Of a stretch of 64,000 nt of DNA, positions 1 through 14,977 are shown in pieces. Below the pieces are notes generated by a model, which was not told the DNA's origin, ran no database searches, and was given only the letters and a program-made list of their open reading frames with translations. Origin of the DNA: Sapria himalayana (Eukaryota; Streptophyta; Magnoliopsida; Malpighiales; Rafflesiaceae); NCBI GenBank assembly GCA_029783825.1, contig JAREIK010002463.1, positions 720,001 through 784,000 of the forward strand. Reading direction: 5' to 3'. Made by a program: the position numbers and the translations under genes. Within the stretch, counting starts at the first letter, position 1. The number at the start of each line of letters is the position of its first letter.

Positions 1-602
1 GTTATTCATATAGTAAAAAATAATTAAATATAATATTAAATTTACATTTAATAAATCCAAATAACAACCACCTAGATTTAAATATAAAATTTTAAATATT
101 TAGAATAAATAAATACTAATAAAAAATTAATATTTCTATTGAAAATATTTAATATAATATTGCTTAGCAATTCTTTATGCCAAAATATTTATGATTTTTG
201 ACATTTTATGGTAGAAAATATTTATGAACCATTCAAACTCTTGCAGCACCACTAAAACATGCACCAAACATCATCGATCCACTAATGGAAACAAGATTTG
301 GTAAAAGAAGAGAATCAATATAATCAAACGTGGAATACAGAACATGGACTCGACCAAATGAGAGGGATGGGAGGAATGAAAGGGCAACTCTTAGCACCCC
401 AACACATCATATTTTGCATAGTCAATCTCATTCAGACGTACACAACAAAGAATATGCTCGGGCATCTCTTCCACCTTCTGTCCCTATTTAAAATAAATGC
501 CAATCAATGCGCGCAAAGAAATCACTTGGCTCAGTTGGATGGCACTAAAAAAAAATCTTTTTTTTTTGTTATTTTATACATATATATTTTTTTTTCAAGT
601 AC
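1..602 (-). other. Start of intron 8 of the EDR2_C-like gene; no exon seen
   Basis: AT-rich sequence following the exon 8 donor. I looked on the minus strand for the last conserved block of the family and did not see it, so the final exon(s) probably lie to the left of this window. Confidence 0.6.
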
Positions 603-725
603 CTGAATTGTGAGAGCAAAATCTAAGTTGCAATGCTTCAATTTGTCGTGGAACGCTTCAATGCCTTTACGAGATATGTAGCTGAATCTGTGTACGTCCA
701 AATCTATCTCGACGTAATTATCACC
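603..725 (-). CDS. EDR2_C-like gene, exon 8
   Basis: A 41-codon exon, [20 protein letters not shown] through LTIQ. The acceptor is TTGCAG and the donor GTACTT, phase 0. The family continues with about 30-80 more residues (an ELPEQxLCCxRLN-type block), which I could not find in positions 1-602. Confidence 0.9.
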
Positions 726-3700
726 CTGCAATTTTAAGGAACACGTGTTGAATCCCCAAGGATAGCTGATATGCTTCCCTAGGATGCTTGCTGTATTATC
801 TATTATGCAGTTAGGACACAGGCATTGCTTCCTCCGACCCAAGGGCCGCAAGGCCTTACTTGATCCGACCCTAGAGTCGCGAAGCCTCTATATGAGCAAA
901 GGGATAGTATGAGTTAAGTTTGGGAGGTTGAGAGGACAAACAAAAAAACAAAAACAAAAATACTACAAAGGATTCATATGCATAACAAGTATATTACTTG
1001 TATACGAAATTATGTTCAACAACAACATGACAGTCTAGTTGACAAAAAAGATAAGCAATATTGCCCTGGGATCACTAGTTCAATCTCCATGGATGTCACA
1101 TGAGCCACATATGGCATTGGCTAGTTAGATTTATGATGTTGTTGAGAGAAGGGCCTCATCAGCTCCGATGCCGAGGACCCGAGGCTTGTGTTTGAGCCGA
1201 AGGATGATAAGAAAAAACACACATACCTACCATATGATAGTCCGATCGGCAAAAAATAATGAATGCCCTAATCAAGGATATGCTTTCGCAGAATACTTGC
1301 TAGATCACATACCATGCAATCGGGATAAGAACCCCAATCACTCCGACCCCATGACCATGAGGCCTCTATACAGGCAAAAAAACAGCATGGGCTGGGCCTA
1401 ATCAGTGATGAAATTTTTTGATATATCGACCTTTGTATTTTCACAATATCCATAAATTCCAAGTATCTGTCAAAATCAATATTTTGATACTTGATTGGTA
1501 CCCAAGTAAAATTACATCCGATATTTCTGTAAAATCCAAGTATTGATATATCCATCGAAACTGCTACTTTAATCTTTGGGTCTAAAGAGAGAGAGGAAAA
1601 AAAAATACTGCATAAAATTCATAGGCACAACAGTTATGCATGAATGATAGTCCAGTAGGCAAAAAAGATGAATATTGTTACCCAGGGGACACGAGTTTGA
1701 CCCCGAGGGATGTCAGATATGCCATACATGGAGTTGAGACTGGAGTCTCACTCTCACCTGGTCCAGCCCCCCAAGGAGGCGATGCCTATAGGCTATATAT
1801 GAGCAGAGGAATAGTAAAAACAAAACAGCTAGATTAGCAGGCGAATTGGATTGGAATTAAAACGAACCAAAAAGAATTCATGCTGAGGACGTGAAAGAAC
1901 TGGTTTTTCATTGTAAGCATTCATAAGCTTCTTCTCAGCAGAGCTGAGCTGAAGAGCATCTAAATTTGCGATGCGCCCGAGGATTTTTAATCTTTCCCTG
2001 AATGGGGCAATCGAATCCATTGGGAACCCCCTGACTCTCTCTACTTCATCGTTGAAGAGCCTCTGGAAGGAACGGAGGCAACAGAAGAAGAAGAAAAAAA
2101 TTAGGGCAGGTGCATGTTCATCTATAAATATACAAATGATGAGAGCAATCAATTAAAATGTACTGTGATGTTCTCTCTGAAATGGAGAGGAAGAGTTTTT
2201 GAATAACTATCTGAAATCTGAAAATACATGACAATATTCATTCCTTCTCCATCATTTTCGCTTTGAAAAATTGTGGCAGAATATAGTGGTATCTGCAAGA
2301 AAAAACAACCAAAAAATTAATAGTCAAAAAAAAAAAAAAAAAAAACCTTCGATAGAAATTAAAAGGTATTAAATATTATTATTAATTCATATTGATTTAA
2401 ATATCAATCTAGATCAATATTTTTAATTAAAGCTAAAAAAATATTCAGGTTGATTTTTCATATTCCGCTAATATTTATTCAGCAGACTCAAAAAGCTAGA
2501 TTAATATCTAATGGTCAAGTTTAAACCTAAATTTTATCCGACCGTACTTTGTTTCTAACATCTATTTTGATAAAAGAAAAACCTATAAATATCCAAATTT
2601 TCTTTTATTTCATAATTCCAAGCTAATGAGACAATAAGTACACATACTGACATATTAACACAAAGTATCTCAAATCCTACTTTTAAAATATTGTATATAG
2701 AAATAATTTCAGTTAAGATATACCCAATTGATCACTTTTCATAATCAATATATTATCGACATAAATAATTAACATCACATACGCACCGCTTAATTCATAT
2801 CAAAAGAAACAAGAAGAGACAGATATATTTTATAAGATTTAATATATTAAAATATGTTCTGATATATTATTTTAGGCTATAAAATATTTTTTATAGTCTA
2901 CACATCATACTTAAGTGTCCACCGGGCCGGCCCGGCTCGGTCCTGCATGAGGTATGGCATGATTTAGCCATGCCTGGGCTGGGGCGGCACAGGAATTTCC
3001 CGTGTCTGGGGCCGGCCACGGCACCAATCATGTCGTGCCGTGCCGAGGCCAATCGAGCCTCATGTCGTGCATGAACCGGCACGGTTACGTGGCCCGTGGT
3101 ACGGCATGTGACACGGCTCGCTAGCATGAGACGCCCGCACCCCACAGACAGCGGCATACGAATCAGAAAAAAGTGCAGCACATGTTCGAATCCACTCTGA
3201 CCCTACCCACGTGAACCTGGAAAACCCATCTGAAAGATTCATTCACGAGAAGTTGACTGACATGTTCACATACTATAATACTATGTATGATAGTAGTAAT
3301 AATGAGACTGTGATTACGGGTATGGATACCTTTTTAGATATGATGATCTTTTTATTCAGTTAGCGAAAGGGAAACGACGGGGTGGACTGTCACATAAGAG
3401 CGAGCTTTCTCGGTAATTATATACCGATTACTGCTCAATTCTATCACATTCTGATACTAAGAATCTTGATACATTACAGTAATAAAAATCATATGAATCC
3501 ATATTTTTTATACTATCTAGGATGATATTGTATCTACTGACTCCTCTGATATCGAGCATAGCATCGGAATCAGTTTTTTCTGTTGTAGTGAACGTGATTT
3601 CAGATAGGACATCGAGATTACATCCAGATATTATTGAGACTTTGGTCTGTTTGAAGGATTAGAAAGATTCGAGGTTTAGCATCCAAGATCATGTTGGAAC

Positions 3701-6700
3701 TGAGACAGAAACTGCACCCGTTGCGAAAGCAAAGAAATTGATTGCTGATGATGATGATCCATATGATAATGATTTTGATATTGTGATTGATGATGATGAT
3801 GATATGCTGATTGACAATTGACGTGGATGCTAATTGCCACTGCCCGTTGCCAGACACCAGTTGTCAATGTCACGTCACACCACATGTCATTTATCATTGC
3901 CAATTGTTTGAATTTTAATGTCTCACAGTCACAGACACAGTCAATGATTTGTGTTATTCTTGATTCTAATTTTTGATTTCGATATTTTATTTTATATTAA
4001 TTGTATGCTTTTTTATTTAAGTTACGTTATATTTGCTTTGATTCAGTATCTATTGGCCAATTGGACATTTAGTTAACTTTTATTTTTGTGACTTTATAAT
4101 TTTTTTTAACAAAATTTTTTGTTTAATTTATTTTTGTATTTAAATTTTTTATTAAAAACTCTATAATTTAATTCTAATAAATTATAATTTAAATTTATTA
4201 AAAAATAATAAAACAAATTTAAACTTTATTAATATTATATATTCAACAATTTACAAGTTGCAAATTTAAAATTTTTTAACATTATATATATTAAATATAT
4301 ATTTTATAAATAGTTTAATACAAAATTTTTAATATTTTAAAAAAATTATTTTTTAAAAAATAGGCCCGTACAAGCCTGACCCACCACGGTACATTTACCA
4401 CCATGCCAGAGGACTGTGCCTGGCCCGGCACGAAAGCACGGTCGTGCTCACAAAAAATAGGCCGGGCCAGCCTAGCTCGTCCCGTTTGGTACCTCTAATC
4501 ATATTTATGATAAGAAAAACAAATCTAGATGAGTATGATTTCTTTCTATCAATTATCATGAAGAAATATATTATTTATATGTAGATGATACCCAGCGTAT
4601 TTGTATGATGCTCCAATACAAAATAACAAACTATTAATGATTATTTTAATCAGGATAAAAAAAACATCCTAGTTATCAATATCATATGTTTGCGTAAAAC
4701 TTCTCGCTATCAACCTGGTCTGAGCTTATCAACATTTTCGTCTTCAACAGATACATTCATAGCATCTCATTATTGGATTACCTATAAATTTTAGAATGAG
4801 ATCTAGATATGTCAAACATGTCGGACGACCAAGGCACAACTCGTGGTCAGGCATAGTTCAACAGCGCCTGGTCCGACACGATAAGGTCCAGAACCATGCC
4901 TAGTGTCGTGGCTAGTGCCGAGCAAGGCACGACCCGTACCTGGCCCGATGGCATAGTTAACCAATCCAGGTGATCACCCACCACATCACCTGTCAAATTT
5001 AAAAAAAAAAGTAAAAAAAAAAATCAACCACACCATCATGGAGCAATCAATTATTAAAAAAATAATCAACCACATGACCTATTCTACTTGGCCGACTCAT
5101 AAACCGACCACTCATGAACCGTGCACTTGAAGTCATACCATCATTGGCCATTCGTAACGGTCCAAAAACATTTCTAGTGCAGAGTCGTGCCGGCCCGAGG
5201 CAAGGATCATGGTTTATTGGACCAGGTGTTGTAATGCTTCCTGCATAGCTAGACACAACTCGGATGCTTGACCTATTGGCACAATCCACCGACATGATTA
5301 CCATAACTCAGGACCATGGACAAGAAAGTGGGCATAGTCTCTTGGCACATGCCCTGCCCAACCAATCCGTTTAAAAAATAATTTTTTTTAACCCTACCCC
5401 ACATAATACATGTGGTAGGTTTTTTTTAAAACCTATCATATGGTTGACTGTGCGTGTCCAAGTGGACGCGCATAGCCAATTGGGTGATGGACATTGAAGC
5501 TAGACAAAGCCAACTACCCAAAAAATGACATGATCAAACATGACGACACAACCCAAAAATAACCCAACACAAAAGGCATGAAACAACCTGAACTCATGCC
5601 GGTTAGGCCATGGCAGGCTAAAGGTGGCAAATAGGGCCGAGCAGACTGAGCACTATTCTAGGAGTGCCCAACAGAGCCATGTTTATAGTATGACATGGGA
5701 AGGTCTATAACCATGCCTGGACTTAGGTCATGCCGGACCAATGCACGACTGGTACCATGCTTGGCCAAGCGATGCTAGGCATTGTGTCAAGCCAAGGACA
5801 ACCCATGTGCCTAGCCGATGCTTGGCCAAGCGATGCTGGGTATTGGACACAATCCAATCAAACTGCATCGGCCTTACCCGATATTTAGAAAAAAATATTA
5901 AAATATTTATAAAAACCCACCCACCCCACCAGGTACATGTGGCAGGTTTTTTTAATTAACCTGCCACGTGATTGGTTGGGCGTGTCCAAGTGGCACGACC
6001 CAGGAGCACATGGACGCACCCACTATATAGATTATAAATAAAAATTTAATAAAAAAATTTAAGATTTTTAAAGATTTTTCATCCTCATTATGACCTTATT
6101 ATATATGAATACATGATAAAAATATTTAGAAATTATAATATTTAAATAAAATATTTAGTATCATATTTAATAATATATTTAACAATATAGTAGCCATTAA
6201 GATATTTATTAGGAATAATAGAGAAGAGCCATTAAAAAAAAAATTCATATTAGATGCATGTTTCACATTATTAACCTCATAGTTTAAGTGAGAATAAAGA
6301 TCATTTCTCATACTTTAAAAAATATATGTAACTCGCTAAAATTTTTTCATATGTCTCGCAAACAACAAGAGTTTGATATTATTTATTTGTCTGCGGGTCT
6401 AAAAAAAATTCAATTGAATAAAAAACACGATTAAAATTATACATACATAATATTAATATCATGCGTTAAATAAGAACATGTGATATTCAACTACATCAAT
6501 AATAAGAATAACAAACTTATTATTGACGACAAAGACTGAGATACAAGAACTTGAATTATAAAATTTTTAAAAATTTTTTATTACAAGACAAACATATATT
6601 AATTTATTTATACTCTGTCCATTTGCATTGCACTCAAGTACATATATAATATTAGTGACATATTGTAGAAGTTTAAAAATGACCAAACATTTAGTAATAT

Positions 6701-9700
6701 AGCTATTGAGATAAAAAATAAATACTTAAAATATTAGTCTACTATTTCATTTCTTTATTGTCTAGTTATCTGCATGGATCCTATAGTTAAGATGAAAGGG
6801 ATAAAAATATTTTGGATTACATATCAACATGCATTAACTAAGAATACCAACCTGAAAGATTAATTCATGAAAAATTGACAATGTTATTTACATAATGCAA
6901 TATTAAAGATAATAGTAGCTATAGTCAGACTTAGAGTACAAACATGAACATCATATTTAAAAATAATGACTTATCCATTCAATTAGCGAGAAAAAAAAGA
7001 AAGAGTACAATCGAATAAAAATGAGTTGTCTCGGTACTTAGGCATCAATTACTATTCAATCATATCACGTAATGATAACAAAAACTTTGATATTTTACGA
7101 TAATAAAAATCATAAATCTATCCCATAATGCCTAAGTTGACATGAAATCTATTGACTTTTCTAGTATCAAGCATAGCATTGAAGTCTTTTTCTATTGCAA
7201 TCAATATCATTTTGGATAGAAAACCGAGACTATGCTCAAATATCATTAAGATATTAATATGCATAAAGAATTGGGAGAATTAGAGATTTGGCATTCAAAA
7301 TTATGCTAGAACAAGAGCAGAGGAGTTGATAGTAGATAATGACTAGTGAGACTTTGAAGATATTAAGCTCAATACTAGTGATACCATCAAACACTTACGC
7401 AATGATGATTAGTTGCATACATACACCAACTAACATTGAGATAAATCATGTTTGTCGCATGATTATGATTGTCGATTTTTATTTTATGTTATTATGACTT
7501 ATTATTTTATTTTATTTTTTGGATTGAATTATGATTGATTGATGTGTTTTTTGATATTTTTAATTAAAAAAATATTATTTATGTTTATGATTTTATTTTT
7601 TTGTGATTTATGTAATAGAAATAAATAATATAATATCGTAACTCATAATGGATAACTTAAATTTCAAATTTAGAAAAAAAATTAAAATTATTAAACCTCA
7701 ACTGATGACCAATCAATAAGGTGTCAAACAAACTGGGCCGGGTTAGGCCAGCCCATTTTTAGGTGGCCCAACTAGGGCACCATGCAGTGGCGTGTTTGGC
7801 CCGGCACGACTTCATCACTACCAGCCCGATACAGCCCATCGACCCAACTGTAATGAATCCATGCCAGTTCTGGCCCATCCAGGTCATGTTTGGGGTTGGG
7901 TTTGGGTTGGGTTCAAGCCTAATTTGGGCAATTTCGAAATTATTTAATCCATAATATTAAAATTATTAAATAATTTAAATTTTAAATATTTAATACTTAT
8001 TATTTATATTTTATTGTTATATTAAAATAAAAAATAATTATTATTTTTTTTATTTTTACTTTATTAAATTTAATATAAACATAAAATAAAGTATAATAAA
8101 CAATTAAAATTTAAAAAACATAACAGTGTCAGAATTAATAAATTAAAACATTAATACAAACACATGAAAATCACAAAAAACATAAATGAAATTCAAAAAT
8201 CAAACCTTAAAGTAAAATGACAAAACAAAAAATAAACAGAAACAATTTCAATCCAATAAAAAATAAAAAATATCATGAGCATTACATTCTCAATAGTTTT
8301 TTATATTTTTCACAGATATGGATTAGCCATGGATTGCCTAAGATTTAAACACAGACCCAATTTAAATTTTGTTTGGATTGGCAATCACAAACCCCAAGTA
8401 CCCAACTCGGGTCAGAACATCTGCCAGACTCAGGGATCAACCCAAGTATGACCAAGTTAACCAACCAGTGGGCCAATTTCAGCCCATGTAGGTCGTGCTG
8501 GACAGTGCCATGCAGAATAAAATTCTGCTAGTCAGCCAAAATGTTCAAGCCATCACATCAAGAGTCATGCCGCGTGTCAATCCGAACTAGTCAAGTCATG
8601 CCTGGGTCACATTTTTGCCGGGCATGCCTGAACTGCCAGCCCCTTTTCAACCATTATACACATGTATTTTCATTTTTTTTTCTTTTATTTCTATTAAAAT
8701 TGTAAAATATTCATATCTCCTTAAATATTATCTTGCTCATTATAACATCAGACTACAATGAAAATTATAGATATTCTCACTCTAGTAAGTTTTGGGAACC
8801 AAAGCCATGACAATATTGTTGGTTACCAGTGAATTTTCACTATGAAGACGGATTTTAATGAGAGAAGGTAGATCTAAGTTGCAACTCATGTGAATGATCA
8901 TGTGAAGAATCATGATCACTAATATCATTGTTTCTAACCAGAAAAATATATTAGAAAAGTTACCTATATGTTCTTCTGGTTTATACTACACTTTCTGACA
9001 AGAAAAATATATCTATGCACATCAAAATTTATAACTTGGCATAATCAATTAAGTCATCCAGATTCAATTATGATGCAAAAAATTATAAAGAATTCATGTG
9101 AACATTTATTAAAAAATCAAAAATTATTATAACCTGATGAATTCTCGCATGTCATTTGCTCTAAAGGCAGATTACTTTGTAGACCATTACTGACTAAAAT
9201 TAAGAATGAATTCCTTGGATTTCTAGAATGCACACATGATGATATTTGTGGACTTATATAACCATCGAGTGAATCATTTAGACATTTTATGATTATAATT
9301 GAAATTTCAACTAGATGGTTACATTATACTTATTGTCAACTAACAACTTGTTATTTACAAGATTACATTCTCAATTAATATGCCTACAAGCTTGCTTTCC
9401 AAATAATCTAAGTAAAACTATACGACTTGATAATGATAATGAGTTAAATTCTCAAGCATTCGATAATTATTATATCGCTATCAGATTAACTATTGAAAAT
9501 AAAGAACATATTCATCCTCCAAATAGTCTTGCAGAATTGTTTGTTTGTGTGCATGAAAACATATTATTTTACATGCAACAATACTTATTCACATCTAAAT
9601 AATTTAGTTTATGGTCAGGCCAACAAGTTGTCATCAAATCTTTTCATTACAATTAGTTAATAGTCTTGAACCAAAAATTTCTCATCTAAAAATTTTTGGA

Positions 9701-12700
9701 AGTACAATTTATTTCCAATTGTTCCACCACAACGCATCAGAATGAGACCTTAAAGAAGATTAAAAATATATGTTGGGTATGAATCTTCATCTATAATTAA
9801 ATATCTTATACCAACAACAAAAGATGTATGTATGTCACAATATGTTTATTGTCATTTTGATGAAATGATTTTCCGAACATTAGAGGGAGAAATTAAAGAT
9901 CTAATAAAAAAATATTAACTGAAATAAATTATCATTATCTCATTAAGAACCTCGCAGGAAACAATATGAACAAGTTCAAAAAAATAATTCATCTATAAAA
10001 TTTAGCAAATTAACTATCATAGATATTTACTAACCCAAAAAAAGTGACTAAGTCATAAATACTAGTTATAAATACTCATGTCAGAATTATTATTCCTAAA
10101 AGACAACCTATCACCATTTATGAAATTAAGGGACAATTAAAACACAATAGACTAAATTAATTCCAAAAATAAAACTCTTCATACAAAAAAAAAGAGAAAA
10201 ACATACTAACGACAGAGTTGAGAAAAATATTAATCAAGAAAGATTCCCAATAAAATTTCAAATGAGTTAATTTCTAATGAGTATCAAGTACTTAAAATTT
10301 AGAAAAATGAAAATATCTTCATCAATTATGTTGTAATTTAAAAATGATAAAATCAAAATGTAATAGTTATCAATAATATTTTTTCATATCATGTTGCACA
10401 AAACATTATTAAAAAAATATGAAAATCTTGATTCAATGTCAATAAAAGAATATAGGTATCGAGAAAATTAATCAAAATAAAAAAAAATTATAGAATATGA
10501 ATTAAATTCACTAGAGAGATATAAAATTTTTTGACCTTTAGTTCAAATAACAATAATTATAAAACCTATTAAATACAAATGAATATATGTACAAAAACAT
10601 AATAAAAACTATAATACATTATAATATTAAGTACTGGATATGAGCATGAAAACATATTCTCATGTCTTGAACACAATTATATTCCATTTTTTGATAAGCT
10701 CGGTAATTTTTAAAGAACTAAATATGCACCTTATGAACGTTATCACTACATTTTTATATGAATTCATAGATAATGATATACATATAAAAATTTTTGAAGA
10801 ATTAAAATTAAATGAAGTGGATAATACAAAATCTCATAGCATGTACTCACTCAAGTTATAATAATCTTTATATAAACTAAAATAATCTAGACACATGTGA
10901 TATAATTGTCTTAATAAATATTTAATAAAAGAAATGTATGTGCATAATTTTATATATCCAAGTATTTTTATTTAAAAAATAGAAACCATATGTAATTATT
11001 GAAATAAAAAATTTTGAAAAATTAAATTCTATCTTGACCTACAGATTAAAAATTCTGAAAATATTTTATATGAATAAAGCAAATTCATTGAGTAATCTCA
11101 TGTTTGTCTGATCATTTAATGTAAAAAAAACTCATTTTAACCTTATAAAAAGAACATAATTATTTAATTCTATAGTATCATATCTTAGTACTAATAATGT
11201 ATTTATGTATCTTGCTAAATATACTCAGCATTGTATTACTTTTTTTGTTAATTTATTAGCTAAGTTTAATCGGACTCCAATCAAAAATATTGTATTGCAA
11301 TAAAATATGTATCACACTATCTCTACGAAGCATACATGTACAAGGCCATCTAATGGATATTGTAGGCTATCTATCAGAAGAGTCAAAGTAAACTATTTAG
11401 ATATAAGGATGCAAACTATCCATCAAATCCTTATAAAGTACAATTGCAAATCAAGTATATTTTTAGTTATAAGAAAACTATCATTTCGTGAAGATTTATC
11501 AAAAAAACAATGATGGTCACATGATCAAATCATTCAAAAATTTTTGTAATTTATGAAATAAATCTTGAATGCATATGACTAAGAACTATAATCCACCATA
11601 TTCAAAAATTATGTGGACTCTCATCTATCAAAAATAATTCAACCATGTTATTCAAAAATAATGCAACATGCATATTAAGATCAAAGAAAAATATATCAAA
11701 GAACATAAATCCAAAGGCATCTCACTAAAATTTTTTTATACACATGAACTTCAAAAAAAATAATAAAATTAATATCTAACAAATTCACTCGTGTTAATTT
11801 CACATATATATCCACAAAGTCTGTAACAATATTAATGTTCAAAATACTAATATAAATAATTTGAATATATTAACAAATTCGCTTGTGACCAAAAAAAAAA
11901 CACTCATTACACAATGCTAGTGCACTATACATTTTTTTCTTTCATCTAGATTTTATCCTACTAAATTTTACTGATAAGATTTTTAATAAGACAATCCTAA
12001 TAATTTCTCTTAATTTATAATGGTCATTCAAAAAAGAATATTGTAAAGCCATAAAATGAATGACATATATACATTAGTCAAAAGGTGACAACCTTGAATC
12101 AAGAAAAATAAGTTATTTTCAAATTATTCTGTTTAAAATTAAAATTGTAAACTTAATCAAAAACCAAGTGCATATAAATGAAATTCATCATCCTTGTATA
12201 TAAGTGAAAAAATCTCTTATTATATTTCATACTCTTCTTTTCTATTTTTTTCAGTTACAATTATTACAAATATTTATAATAATATTCTATATATAAAATA
12301 AACAAATAATAAATTTTGTTTAAATTTTAAATATAAATTATAGAACAAATGTGATTAATATAGAATATAAAAATATATTTTAAAAAATAAACTATGATCT
12401 AAACATAAATTAAAAATAAAAAAACTCTATAAATATGTACATCTGTTCAATGTCATTATGTCTAATTTGGATTGACAACTTATATTTATATCATCTTATT
12501 GTTTATATCATTCACTTGTAGTTCTTTTATTTTATTAATTTTATCATATTAATTTTAAGTATGATAAAACTTCAATAATATTAAGTCAAAATAGTATCTT
12601 CATATATAAAATCATATTCACAACCATAAAAAAATAAACATCAAATATATATTAAGTATCAAAGAGATCAATAGATTATATGTTATTTTAAATAGTACAA

Positions 12701-14937
12701 AAAAAATAAATTCATGCAATTTTCATCAATTTTATATATCACAATTTTTTATTTGAAATAAAATAAAATAGTAATCAGAGTCTAAATATCTATGATAGTT
12801 CATTCTTAGTTGATTAACCACCTTACCATCTGCCTCTAAGCAAACTAAATTAATAAATCATCTCTAAATATAATGTCAATCTTCATAGTCAAAACTCATT
12901 AAAATTATCATACTTATATTCATAGATTACTTAATTATTCATAATTCATACTTTCTAATTCTAATAATTGAATAATGCAAGTACATATATACAATTAATA
13001 ATGATTTCTACCCTTTTAGTATTAACCCTAAGATCCACACAGATAGTCAAATAATAAAATAAAAATTAATATTTATTATAAATATTTTCTTTTCATCTCA
13101 ATAATAGCACAAAAATTTAGTTATTTTCTATATTTATTTAAGATACTATTAATATTATATTATATATATGTACTTTAGTATAATATATATGATAAAAATA
13201 TATATAGATAAACATATATTTGTAATATCATAAAAAATTTTAAAATTTTAATTTTATGTCACAATCTAATTTATCAATTATTATTTTACTAATTTTATTA
13301 CTGACATAATTGAATGTTATATAACCAACACATGAATTTAATATACAATAAGTATAATTCCAATGATATATGGCATCCACTTTAATTTTTTTTAAAACCT
13401 ACTAATGTACATAGATTAGAAAACTTTTATATGTTAGATATCTTGAAATATATGTGTATTTCACATTTATTCTAATGAGAAAAACTATTTTTAAATGAAA
13501 TTATATTATTTGAATTAATATGTAATATATAAAGATTAAAATAACAATTTTGATGAAAATGTTAGTATTTGAATTTTATGAATATTTTGAATATATCAAA
13601 GGTATATTAATATATATTTTTACATGGATATCAATCAATGATAAAAATATCAATTTTAATGAATATATAGATATTTAGAATTTATAAATATTTAAAAAAT
13701 ATATCAATAGATATATCAAAATTTTGTATCATTATTATATATCTAACACAAAAAATATAACCTAATAGCATCCATCTCTAAAAGTTCTCACTAATATATT
13801 AAACATAGCATCATTATTTAAATCATTATTGAATGTAATTAGAGGTGTCAACTAAATCGGAAAACCAAAGCAAGGCCCACCACACGGCACACTTCAGCCG
13901 TGCCTAGTCATAGATTATGCCAGCCCAAGGCATGGCTCATGTCATGGTGGGCTGGTGAGAGCCATGCCTCATGTTGGGCCAAGCACACCATATGTGCTTG
14001 GCCCAATGGCATGGTCCACCAACACAAAGGGATCTCACATCAGAGTCATGCTCCATCGATTGACCACTTGACAAAGCATTTTTTTACTGGCCACAAAAGC
14101 TAGAATTTGCTTAAAGTGGCTGGTCACCATTGTGCAGACTATGCTGCCTCACCCATTGTATTTTCACGCAACAGGCTCCAACAAAGACAACATGCATGGC
14201 ATGTCGATGTCGTTGCCATATTTTTAAAAAAAAAAATCACCACTTTAAGCTGTAGCCATCAGATTAAATCCCAGAGTTACTAGCCAAAATCCAATGAATA
14301 CAATAATTCTGGTCATGCAAAGTTTAAAAAAATAAAACAAATATAATTTAAAATTTTCTACAAATAGAGAAGACGAAATTGATTTTTCATTCTAAATTTT
14401 TTCACCTCTCTCTCCTATGTGTCCTCCTTCTCCCTTTATCCCGTTGAACTTTGATATATTGTTCTTTTTAAGTAATTATTTGTTAAATTATTTACTTTAC
14501 AAATTATATCTTATAATTTATGCTTACACATACCAATACAAGATAGACAATAGTGTAGCTATGCTACTTACCTTAAGGATAAATTTTAAAAGTCATTCAA
14601 TTTTTACAATAAAATGGAAATAATTATTTTTTTGTTATTTCATTTTTTGGGTTTATTATTTTAGTTTAATAATTTAATTAATAAATACATATTTTAAAAC
14701 AAAAATCATATAATGAATTTAACCATAATTAATATAAAATTAATATAGATATAAATAATTTTGATAATTCTTCCAAAATATTCAAGCTCAAAGCTATATT
14801 TCCCCCAGTGGCATCTATTCATTCTCATTTTTCACCTAAAAGATAAAAAACTATGCAAAATCAATAGTATAGACATACTATAAAATAATAAAAAATTATA
14901 ATTATAATAATATCAAAAAAAAATGATACAATACATA

Positions 14938-14977
<40 letters not shown>

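Noticed and set aside
1648..1720. Functional tRNA gene suggested by box A/B-like motifs
   Set aside because: No cloverleaf can be formed and box B is altered; better explained as a SINE head.
3618..3903. His/Ile-rich small minus-strand frames
   Set aside because: Antisense of the GAT-rich tail of the hAT transposase relic.
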